Assembly: GCA_027625225.1 (NCBI GenBank) | Contig: JAQBWG010000111.1 | Coordinates: 1-6,474 of the forward strand | DNA from: Chloroflexota bacterium | GTDB taxonomy: Bacteria > Chloroflexota > Dehalococcoidia > Lucifugimonadales > VGZR01 | Direction of reading: 5' to 3' | Length of the DNA stretch: 6,474 nt | Part shown: positions 1 to 6,028 of the stretch, in pieces | Numbering within the stretch: position 1 is the stretch's first letter | Layout: the number at the start of each line of letters is the position of its first letter | Position numbers and translations under genes: made by a program | Notes under the pieces: generated by a model | Told to the model about the DNA's origin: nothing | The model's input: the letters and a program-made list of their open reading frames with translations, nothing else | The model's database searches: none

Positions 1-2
1 AC

Positions 3-2030
3 AAGCCACGGACGGCGTTCGTGGAGGTTCCGGCGGACGGAGTAGGCGAGGTGGAGGTGCGGCTGGAGCCAGCGAAGCCGGTGAAGGTGACCTTCGAGGT
101 GTCGGTGCCGGAGGACACGCCGGAGAACGCGGAGATACGGTTGTTCGGGAGCGTGGCGCAGTTGGGGTCGCGACCGTCGCATGTGCCGAACTCGCCGTCG
201 GGAGACAATATCTACTTCGTGACTCTGGAGCGGGTGAAGCCGGGTCGGGCAGTGGGTGTGGTGGAGCTATATGAGGGTATGTACGTGCAGTACGTGTACT
301 CGATACTGTCCACGTACGAGGGTCGCGAACAGCGACTACAAAACTTCGGCGAGGCTTACCGTGATTTCGTCGTGAGTTCGGCGGACGAGCAGCAGCGAAC
401 CGATCAGGTGGAGGCGTGGCGGCATGAGGGCATCGTCCAAATAACCGTGCGGGTGGCGGTGCCGCCGAACACGAATCCGGACGATGCGTTGTTCCTCATC
501 ACGGGGCCGGCGCACTCAATGATTCGGACGGGGCCGCGCGAGTGGGAGGCGTATGTGACGCGCCTTCCCAACAGCGAGTTTTCGTACCGGTATAACCTGG
601 GCGACGATTTTCAAGGGGGTGACGGCTCACCGGAGACGGATGAGAATGGCACCCGGACAATCGTGGTTCAGGACAGAGATGTTGTGGTGGAGGACCGGAT
701 AGACCGGTGGGAGTGGTCTCCGAGGGTCGTGGTTCCCCAGCAGGGCGAACCGGCCGAAGTGACGATTCGGGTGTCGGTTCCGCCATCTACCCCCGCGGGT
801 TCTACGATACGTCTGACGGGCGACGACCCTGCGCTGGCGTCGGGCGTGGTGATGCGGCAGGTGCGGGGTAACCGATGGCTGTACGAGGCGACGGTGGCGA
901 TGGCGGGCACGGGGACGCTGAGGTACGGCTTCGATAGGGGCACGTCTGCGACGGCTTCGACGCGGACGCACTCGGTGGAGGTGCGGTATACGCCGCGAGT
1001 AGTGAACGATTGGGTGGTGGCGTGGTCGGACGCGCCGACGCAGGACTTGGGAACTCATCCGGACTTCATAAGAGGGATGTATACGCCGGACTACTGGAAT
1101 CCGAATTTCATCGGACAGTCGGTGCCGACGTTCACGCATATGCGCGAATTCGGCGGCGAATGGGTGGTGGTGTCGTCGGTGTGGCATTATGGGCAGTTCG
1201 ACCCCCCGGTGGTGGAGTCGAGACGTGTTCGAGCGCCAGGTGTGCTTACGCCGAGGACGGAGATTATGGCGCAGGCGAAGATTGCGCACGATATGGGTCT
1301 GAAGGTGATTCTGGGGCCGCAGTTCAACATGGAGATGGTGGAGGGCGGCCTTGAGGCGGTGTGTGCGTCGCAGACAGACGCGTGGTGGGCGGCGTTCCTG
1401 CGGGAAGCTGAGCGGCTGTGGATGTGGAATGCGATTGTGGCGCAGGAGATCGGTGCGGAGGCGCTGGTGCTGCCGGGTAACTGTTATCACGTGTTCGCGC
1501 CGAAGAGTTTCTTCGAGACACAGGAGTACGCGGACGAGTTCGACTTGGGCGTCATCGCGCTCATCGAAAAGGTGCGGACGGTGTACGACGGAAAGCTCAT
1601 CATCAGCGGGGGAGTCCTGGACTACGAATTCCCGGGTCATGCCGATTATGTGGGGGTGACGTCGTTCGATACGGGGTTCGGCGACCTGTCGTACGATGCG
1701 ACGGTGGAGGATTGGAGGGCGATGTTCGAGGCGACGCTGGTGGCGGAGGTGGACCCGAAGTTCGAGCGCTGGGGGAAGCCGGTATTCTACTATACGGTGG
1801 AGACGCGGAAGAACTATACGGACCCGGGCGACCCCACGCTGGAGATTGTGCAGGCGAATCAGATAGAAGGGTTCTTCCAGGCGATTCAGGGACGACCGTG
1901 GATAGGCGGGTCGCTGACGTGGGCGTATTTCATGGTGGATTCGCCGCTGTTTTTCGATTCGGGTGTTCGGGGCAGGATGGCGGAGGCGGTTTTGGCAAAA
2001 TACTACGAGATGTTTACCGGAGGCAATTAA
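3..2030 (+). CDS. Multimodular CBM20-like / glycoside-hydrolase-like TIM-barrel protein (5' partial)
   Basis: The frame is open to the window edge and a GTG at 21 lacks a ribosome binding site, so the 5' end is missing. Residue numbers below count from that GTG. Three similar beta modules begin near residues 18, 137 and 242, each with a VTFEVSVP/ITVRVAVPP/VTIRVSVPP strand followed by a short strand reaching a G (LFGS, LITGP, RLTGD). Each ends in a Y-x-Y or RYGF strand; the second closes with RTIVV and a VEDRIDRWEW segment. This resembles carbohydrate-binding CBM20 (starch-binding) modules. Residues about 327-660 look like a clan GH-A TIM barrel, closest in feel to GH113 mannanases: KIAHDMGLKVILGP (420-433), ADYVGVTSFD (541-550), KPVFYYTVET (586-595), GGSLTWAYF (629-637) and GRMAEAVL near the end. 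E594 could be the nucleophile, but the expected acid/base site reads N487-C488. Probably extracellular and polysaccharide-binding by inference; substrate unknown, and activity not assured. Confidence 0.75.
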   Translation, partial: KPRTAFVEVPADGVGEVEVRLEPAKPVKVTFEVSVPEDTPENAEIRLFGSVAQLGSRPSHVPNSPSGDNIYFVTLERVKPGRAVGVVELYEGMYVQYVYSILSTYEGREQRLQNFGEAYRDFVVSSADEQQRTDQVEAWRHEGIVQITVRVAVPPNTNPDDALFLITGPAHSMIRTGPREWEAYVTRLPNSEFSYRYNLGDDFQGGDGSPETDENGTRTIVVQDRDVVVEDRIDRWEWSPRVVVPQQGEPAEVTIRVSVPPSTPAGSTIRLTGDDPALASGVVMRQVRGNRWLYEATVAMAGTGTLRYGFDRGTSATASTRTHSVEVRYTPRVVNDWVVAWSDAPTQDLGTHPDFIRGMYTPDYWNPNFIGQSVPTFTHMREFGGEWVVVSSVWHYGQFDPPVVESRRVRAPGVLTPRTEIMAQAKIAHDMGLKVILGPQFNMEMVEGGLEAVCASQTDAWWAAFLREAERLWMWNAIVAQEIGAEALVLPGNCYHVFAPKSFFETQEYADEFDLGVIALIEKVRTVYDGKLIISGGVLDYEFPGHADYVGVTSFDTGFGDLSYDATVEDWRAMFEATLVAEVDPKFERWGKPVFYYTVETRKNYTDPGDPTLEIVQANQIEGFFQAIQGRPWIGGSLTWAYFMVDSPLFFDSGVRGRMAEAVLAKYYEMFTGGN
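2019..2023 (+). promoter_or_regulatory. Ribosome binding site of the aldo/keto reductase gene
   Basis: GGAGG lies 11 bases before the ATG at 2035 and inside the last codons of the upstream gene. It settles the reductase start at 2035 rather than the GTG at 1963, and suggests that translation of the two genes is coupled. Confidence 0.65.
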
Positions 2031-2034
2031 CCAG

Positions 2035-2841
2035 ATGGAACTTCGAGAACTAGGCAACACGGGCGTGAAGGTGCCGGAGGTGGGACTGGGCACGTGGAAT
2101 TATAAGACGGGGCCGGAGCCGATTCGCAAGGCGGTGGAACTGGGGTCGTTTCTCATTGATACGGCGGAGATGTACGGCACGGAGGAGGCGGTAGGCGAGG
2201 CCATCAAGCCGATACGGGATCAGGTGTTCCTAGCGAGCAAGGTGTCGGGCAATCATCTGCGATACGACATGGTGCTTGAAGCGGCGGAAGGTAGCCTGCG
2301 CCGGATGGGCGTTGATTATATGGACTTGTATCAAATCCACTGGCCGAGCCACACCGTTGCTATCAAGGACACGATGCGCGCGATGGAGACGCTGGTGGAT
2401 AGAGGCTTGGTGAAGTATATCGGGGTGAGCAACTTCAATGTGCAGGAAATGCGGGATGCGATGGCGGCGATGAGCAACTATCCGATCGTTGCCAATCAGG
2501 TGAAGTACAGTTTGCAGGTGCGGCATATCGAGCGCGGCCTTATCCCGTTCTGCGAGGAGAACAAAGTGACGGTCATCGGCTATTCACCGTTGGCAGTGGG
2601 CGCACTGGCGCCGAAGTCGGGTGACGGCAGCGGGCCGGGCTTCAAGGCGCTGCAGCAGGTGGCGCAGAAGCATGGGAAGACGGTGGCGCAGACGGCGATG
2701 GCGTGGTGTCTGCGGCATCCGTCGATGATTGTGATTCCGAAGTCGCAGAACCTGGGGCGTATCGAGGAGAACTGCGGTGCGGCGGGGTGGCAGCTCGACA
2801 CGGACGACTTGCAGGCGTTGGACAAGGCGTTTCCGGCGTAA
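2035..2841 (+). CDS. Aldo/keto reductase
   Basis: A 268-residue NAD(P)H-dependent oxidoreductase of the aldo/keto reductase superfamily, cytoplasmic, expected to reduce carbonyl groups on sugars, aldehydes or ketones, or to oxidise the alcohols. The full catalytic tetrad is visible: D42 and Y47 in the DTAEMYG segment, K69 in LASKV and H102 in YQIHWP. The family landmarks GLGTW (17-21), GVSNF (130-134), NQVKYSL (154-160), GYSPLAVG (182-189) and the cofactor-binding IPKSQNLGRIEEN (234-246) follow in order. Length is slightly short for the family (usually about 270-330). The start at 2035 gives the typical MELRELGNTG opening and has GGAGG upstream; an upstream GTG at 1963 would add 24 unrelated residues. 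It begins four bases after the stop of the carbohydrate-type gene, so it is probably co-transcribed with it; a role in sugar metabolism is inferred from that only. The substrate cannot be read from the sequence. Confidence 0.93.
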   Translation: MELRELGNTGVKVPEVGLGTWNYKTGPEPIRKAVELGSFLIDTAEMYGTEEAVGEAIKPIRDQVFLASKVSGNHLRYDMVLEAAEGSLRRMGVDYMDLYQIHWPSHTVAIKDTMRAMETLVDRGLVKYIGVSNFNVQEMRDAMAAMSNYPIVANQVKYSLQVRHIERGLIPFCEENKVTVIGYSPLAVGALAPKSGDGSGPGFKALQQVAQKHGKTVAQTAMAWCLRHPSMIVIPKSQNLGRIEENCGAAGWQLDTDDLQALDKAFPA

Positions 2842-2850
2842 CCATCGGCT

Positions 2851-2914
2851 TACGAAGTATTGTGGTTGGGATACGAAGTCGCGTAGACTCGCCGTGTTCT
2901 TAAGAGTACGAAGG
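2851..2914 (+). repeat. Three short direct repeats TACGAAG(T) before the SRPBCC gene
   Basis: TACGAAGT occurs exactly at 2851-2858 and 2872-2879, start to start 21 bases (about two helical turns), and TACGAAG recurs at 2908-2914 running into the ribosome binding site. The first two copies flank the possible -35 element. The arrangement would suit an operator for a dimeric or paired regulator, but no regulator is encoded nearby and the copies could be chance. Confidence 0.35.
2860..2889 (+). promoter_or_regulatory. Possible sigma-70-type promoter for the SRPBCC gene
   Basis: TTGTGG at 2860-2865 and TAGACT at 2884-2889 are 18 bases apart and would place a transcription start near 2896, some 15 bases before the ribosome binding site. 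Each hexamer matches the consensus only partly (3 and 4 of 6), so this is a weak candidate. Confidence 0.22.
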
Positions 2915-2917
2915 AGG
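2911..2917 (+). promoter_or_regulatory. Strong ribosome binding site of the SRPBCC gene
   Basis: AAGGAGG is a near-perfect Shine-Dalgarno sequence, seven bases before the ATG at 2925. It is by far the best in the window and rules out the out-of-frame ATG at 2920, which is too close. Confidence 0.8.
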
Positions 2918-2924
2918 CGATGCG

Positions 2925-3347
2925 ATGAAGTTTTACGAGGCAAGCGCTGATATTAAGGCTAACCCAGAGACCGTTTGGAAAGTTCTCACGGATGGTCAGG
3001 GATTCACTGAATGGGATTCCGGCATCACGAAATTCGAGGGTAGGATAACCATTGGTGAGACTATCAAGCTGTTTACCGAGGTAAGTCCCGGTCGGGCGTT
3101 TCCGGTGAAGGTGGCGGAGTTGGTGCCGAACGAAAGGATGAAGTGGACGGGCGGGATGCCCCTAGGATTGTTCAAAGGTCAGCGGACGTTTACCTTATCT
3201 GCGGCGAGTGAAGGGGTGACGAAGCTGACCACACGCGAGGAGTTCTCAGGCGTAATGTTGCCTCTCATGTGGAACATGATGCCTGATTTGCAGCCGTCGT
3301 TCGACAAGTTCGTGAAGGGCGTGAAGACCAAGGCCGAGAGCTCCTAG
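2925..3347 (+). CDS. SRPBCC family protein (START/polyketide-cyclase-like fold)
   Basis: A complete 140-residue protein of the SRPBCC (START/Bet v1-like) helix-grip fold, which forms a cavity for a hydrophobic ligand. Visible family pattern: an opening strand (FYEASADIKANPE, 3-15), the helix and turn VWKVLTDGQGFTEWDSGI (17-34), a strand with FEGRITIGETIKL (37-49), VAELVPNERMKWTGG (63-77), a long strand around GQRTFTLSA (85-93), LTTREEFSG (101-109), then the C-terminal helix from about residue 113 (LPLMWNMMPDLQPSFDKFVKGVK). There is no signal peptide or membrane segment, so it should be cytoplasmic. Start is secure because of AAGGAGG seven bases upstream. Base composition of its first quarter is near 47% GC, visibly lower than the genes around it, so it may be a later arrival. 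It sits 83 bases after the reductase and may have its own promoter. Ligand and role are unknown; members include cyclases, dehydratases and CoxG-like proteins. Confidence 0.88.
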   Translation: MKFYEASADIKANPETVWKVLTDGQGFTEWDSGITKFEGRITIGETIKLFTEVSPGRAFPVKVAELVPNERMKWTGGMPLGLFKGQRTFTLSAASEGVTKLTTREEFSGVMLPLMWNMMPDLQPSFDKFVKGVKTKAESS

Positions 3348-3366
3348 CAATTTAAGGAAATAATAG

Positions 3367-3439
3367 GGGCCTGGGCTGCGAGTCGCGCTCATTTCTCAAC
3401 AGGAGAGAAAAGGCACTCGCAGGTGTTCAACCCAGGCCC
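3367..3439 (+). other. Long three-tiered hairpin between the SRPBCC gene and aroC
   Basis: An imperfect inverted repeat able to fold into three stacked stems. The outer stem is 9 bp perfect: GGGCCTGGG (3367-3375) with CCCAGGCCC (3431-3439). The middle stem is 8 bp perfect: CTGCGAGT (3376-3383) with ACTCGCAG (3415-3422). The inner stem is 6 bp: TTTCTC (3392-3397) with GAGAAA (3405-3410), closing the loop AACAGGA. The only break between outer and middle stems is an 8-base bulge, GTGTTCAA (3423-3430), on the 3' side. A smaller hairpin (3440-3444 with 3451-3456, one bulged base) follows directly. No T-run follows, so it is not a standard intrinsic terminator; it could still end or stabilise the SRPBCC transcript, or be a structured RNA or a genome repeat. 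It does not match the tRNA, T-box or riboswitch motifs I know. Confidence 0.6.
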
Positions 3440-3468
3440 GTGCAGACGGGTGCAACGTGTTTCCGTCA

Positions 3469-3477
3469 TGGTACCAT
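3469..3477 (+). promoter_or_regulatory. Extended -10 promoter element for aroC
   Basis: TGGTACCAT fits the extended -10 pattern TG-n-TAnnAT exactly. It ends seven bases before the A of the aroC ATG, so transcription would begin at or beside the start codon. No good -35 hexamer is seen (TGCAAC at 3451-3456 is poor), which extended -10 promoters tolerate. Confidence 0.4.
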
Positions 3478-3484
3478 ATCTGCT

Positions 3485-4570
3485 ATGGGCAATACGTTTG
3501 GACACCTCTTTCGCATAACTACCTGGGGAGAGTCTCACGGCGACTCTGTGGGTGTGGTGGTAGATGGCTGCCCGTCACGGGTGCCCATCGCGCTTGAAGA
3601 CATCCAGCGAGAGCTGGACAGGCGGCGTCCGGGTCAGAGCGACATTACCACCCAGCGTAAAGAAACCGACCGGGCCGAGATATTGTCGGGCGTGTTCGAG
3701 GGGCAGTCGCTGGGCAGTCCCATCTCCATCCTTGTTCGTAACGAAGATATACGTTCGAAGGACTACGAGCACATGCGGACGACGTTCCGTCCGTCGCACG
3801 CTGACTACACCTACCAGGCGAAGTACGGCATCCGTAATTGGAAGGGCGGCGGTCGGGCCAGTGCGCGGGAGACGATAGGGCGCGTCGCGGCCGGGGCCAT
3901 CGCGAAGAAGGTTTTGGCGGCGGAGTGCGGCGTGGAAATCGTGGGCTATGTGAAGCAGGTATGGACGCTGAAGGCGGACGTCGACCCGAACACGGTGACT
4001 CTGGCGCAGGTGGAGGCGAACGAGGTGCGGTGTCCCGACGCCAAGATGGCGTCGAAGATGATCGAGCGTATCAAGGAGGCCCGCAAGGACGGCGACTCGC
4101 TGGGCGGCATCGTCGAGGTGGTGGCGCGTAATGTGCCAGTGGGCCTGGGCGAGCCGGTGTTCGATAAGTTAGAGGCTGACCTGGGCAGAGGGATACTGTC
4201 GTTGCCGGCGTGCAAAGGGTTCGAGGTGGGGTCGGGGTTCGGCGGAACGACTATGACCGGTTCGCAGCACAACGACCCGTTCTACATGGACGGGAAGCGC
4301 GTCCGCACCCGGACGAACCTGTCGGGTGGCATTCAGGGCGGCATTTCCAACGGCGAGCACATCGTTATACGGGCGGCGTTCAAGCCGACGGCGACGATTA
4401 TGAAGTCGCAAGAGACGGTGGACGAAGAGGGCCACGATACGACACTAGAGGGCAGGGGACGACATGACCCGTGTGTGCTACCGCGCGCAGTGCCGATGGT
4501 GGAGGCGATGATGTCGCTGGTGCTGGTTGACCACTACCTGATGCAACGGGCGGTTAAGGGCAGCGATTAG
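3485..4570 (+). CDS. aroC: Chorismate synthase
   Basis: Catalyses the last shikimate-pathway step, 5-enolpyruvylshikimate-3-phosphate to chorismate, using reduced FMN; cytoplasmic tetramer in the family. The 361-residue length is normal. Signatures are clear: GNTFGHLFRITTWGESHG at the start with catalytic H18, DRRRPGQSD (45-53), FRPSHADYTY (101-110) with the second conserved H105, GGGRASARETIGRVAAGA (121-138), SGGIQGGISNGEHI further on, and RHDPCVLPRAVPMVEAM near the end with the conserved D328. All expected active-site residues are present. The ATG at 3485 is chosen because family members open with M-x-GNTFG or similar; the GTG at 3440 would add 15 residues of no recognisable character, starting at the edge of a hairpin. 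There is no Shine-Dalgarno sequence before 3485, while an extended -10 element ends seven bases upstream, so a leaderless message is plausible. It stands alone: no other aromatic-pathway gene is in the window. Confidence 0.97.
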   Translation: MGNTFGHLFRITTWGESHGDSVGVVVDGCPSRVPIALEDIQRELDRRRPGQSDITTQRKETDRAEILSGVFEGQSLGSPISILVRNEDIRSKDYEHMRTTFRPSHADYTYQAKYGIRNWKGGGRASARETIGRVAAGAIAKKVLAAECGVEIVGYVKQVWTLKADVDPNTVTLAQVEANEVRCPDAKMASKMIERIKEARKDGDSLGGIVEVVARNVPVGLGEPVFDKLEADLGRGILSLPACKGFEVGSGFGGTTMTGSQHNDPFYMDGKRVRTRTNLSGGIQGGISNGEHIVIRAAFKPTATIMKSQETVDEEGHDTTLEGRGRHDPCVLPRAVPMVEAMMSLVLVDHYLMQRAVKGSD

Positions 4571-4573
4571 CTG

Positions 4574-6028
4574 TCAGTGCTTGCCTATTTGGTGCCTGCG
4601 GTCGGTGCCACGCTCTTCCCACTTCGCACGTAGCTCTTCCCGCTGTTCCCACTCCGAGCCAGGCTCAAGACCTTCTTTCCACGCGGCTTTTTTGCGCGGT
4701 TCTTTCCGGTAGGACTCGTCCAGCAAGTCGGTCACGTATTTTACCTGCAGCGGCATGTCGGCGCGTTTGGTGCCGTAATCTATCTGGATGACACAGCCGG
4801 GATTGGCGGTGGCAATGACGTTGGCGCCGGTGGTGCGGATATCGTCCATCTTGCGGTCAAGCAAGCGGCGGGAGAAGTCGGGTTGGGTGATGGTGTAGGT
4901 GCCGCCCGCGCCGCAGCATCGAGTGGAGTCGCGCATCTCGACGAATTTTATGCCAGGGATGGAGTTGAGCAGTTGGCGCGGCTGCGACGTGATGCGCTGG
5001 GTGTGCGAGAGGTGGCAGGAGTCCTGATAGGTGACGGTGTAGTCGAGCTGGCCCTGCGGCGGGATGAGTGGCAGGTCGACGAGGAACTCGTGGATGTCTT
5101 TCACCATCGCCGAGAATTCTGCGGCCTTTTCAGCGTATTCAGGGTCGTCTTTCAGCAGGTGGGCGTATTCCTTCATACGAGTGCCGCAGCCCGCTGACGC
5201 GATAACGACGGCGTCCACGTTGCTGGCTAAGAAGGTATCGATGTTTTGCCGGGCGAACTGGCGAGACTTTTCGAGGTCGCCGACGTGGGAGTGGATGGCG
5301 CCGCAGCACACCTGTCCAGCGGGCACTTTGATGGTGACGCCGTTGCGGGAAAGCACGCGTTCGACGGCACGCATCTGGGGGCCGTGGAACAACGGCATGA
5401 AGCAGCCGGAGAGCAGGGCAACGGTGGCCCGAGGTTCGCCGAAGGAGTGGACGGTTTGTCCGTTGGCGGCGAAGAACGGCTGCGGGATGTAGGGCATGGA
5501 CTGCTCCATGTCGAACAGGCCTTTGGGGACGAGCTTGAGGAGCTTTGTTTTCCGGACGACCGATTGCAGGCCCGATTGCTGGTAGAGCCGTGCTGTGCCG
5601 ACCAAGGCGGTAAGCTTGGTCTGGTCGGTGAGGATGTTGTTGAGTATCAGGTTGGTGAGGCGGCGACCGAGCCAGGAGCGCTTGCGGTGGCGCTCGACCT
5701 GCACCATGGTCTTCTCGATGAGGTTGCCGTAGGGCACACCGGAAGGGCAGACGGCCTCGCAGGCGCGGCATTGGATGCACAAGTCCCAGTGTTTGAAGAC
5801 CTGAGGCGAGAGGCCGACGCGTTTTTCGTTGACCGCCTTCATGAGGGCGATGCGGCCGCGCGGCGATTCGGTTTCGAGACCTGTTTGGATGTAGGTTGGG
5901 CATGCCTGCAGGCAGAAGCCACAGTGCACGCACTTGTACATGTCTTCTTCGGCGGGGGCATCCGGCCCCTCGAAAAATTTCAGGGTCAGTTTTTTCACGG
6001 GCTTTGCTTGGTGCTCTGTCGTGGTCAT
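4574..6028 (-). CDS. glcF: Glycolate oxidase iron-sulfur subunit
   Basis: A 484-residue electron-transfer subunit of membrane-associated glycolate oxidase (GlcDEF), which oxidises glycolate, or a related 2-hydroxy acid, to the keto acid and passes electrons on to the respiratory chain. Two 4Fe-4S ferredoxin motifs are intact: C33-x2-C36-x2-C39-x3-C43-P and C84-x2-C87-x2-C90-x3-C94-P. Two cysteine-rich CCG domains follow: C209, C241-C242-G and C281, then C338, C371-C372-G and C412. E. coli GlcF is about 407 residues; the surplus here includes a highly charged C-terminal tail from about residue 440 (rich in K, E, R and W) beyond the last conserved domain. The ATG overlaps the stop of the upstream FAD-subunit gene by one base (TAATG) and has AGGCGG six bases before it, so the two are translationally coupled. 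LutA/heterodisulfide-reductase-like subunits share the CCG domains, but the two N-terminal ferredoxin motifs plus the FAD-subunit partner favour GlcF. Confidence 0.93.
   Translation of the reverse strand: MTTTEHQAKPVKKLTLKFFEGPDAPAEEDMYKCVHCGFCLQACPTYIQTGLETESPRGRIALMKAVNEKRVGLSPQVFKHWDLCIQCRACEAVCPSGVPYGNLIEKTMVQVERHRKRSWLGRRLTNLILNNILTDQTKLTALVGTARLYQQSGLQSVVRKTKLLKLVPKGLFDMEQSMPYIPQPFFAANGQTVHSFGEPRATVALLSGCFMPLFHGPQMRAVERVLSRNGVTIKVPAGQVCCGAIHSHVGDLEKSRQFARQNIDTFLASNVDAVVIASAGCGTRMKEYAHLLKDDPEYAEKAAEFSAMVKDIHEFLVDLPLIPPQGQLDYTVTYQDSCHLSHTQRITSQPRQLLNSIPGIKFVEMRDSTRCCGAGGTYTITQPDFSRRLLDRKMDDIRTTGANVIATANPGCVIQIDYGTKRADMPLQVKYVTDLLDESYRKEPRKKAAWKEGLEPGSEWEQREELRAKWEERGTDRRHQIGKH

Noticed and set aside
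1963..2034. Upstream GTG start for the aldo/keto reductase
   Set aside because: It would overlap the previous gene by 68 bases and add 24 residues without family resemblance; the ATG at 2035 has a ribosome binding site and gives the usual N-terminus.
627..2093. A 488-codon open frame on the minus strand opposite the modular barrel gene
   Set aside because: Its translation is dominated by R, H and P with no recognisable motif, as expected for the complement of a GC-rich gene. The plus-strand frame has clear domain structure.
2703..2903. Small 66-codon plus-strand frame overlapping the end of the reductase gene
   Set aside because: It lies mostly inside the reductase in another frame and has no ribosome binding site or recognisable sequence.
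3367..3460. tRNA or T-box leader suggested by the GTTCAA bulge and by position before an aromatic-pathway gene
   Set aside because: The arms do not give a 7-bp acceptor with a 5-bp T-stem, no anticodon arm fits, and the conserved T-box antiterminator sequence is missing.
3440..3484. GTG start for aroC at 3440
   Set aside because: The 15 extra residues resemble nothing in chorismate synthases, and the codon abuts the hairpin stem with no Shine-Dalgarno sequence at a suitable distance.
4559..4590. Intrinsic terminator at the aroC/glcF junction
   Set aside because: The palindrome is short, contains a G-T pair, and is followed by neither a T-run nor an A-run; TATTT at 4586-4590 is too far and too weak.
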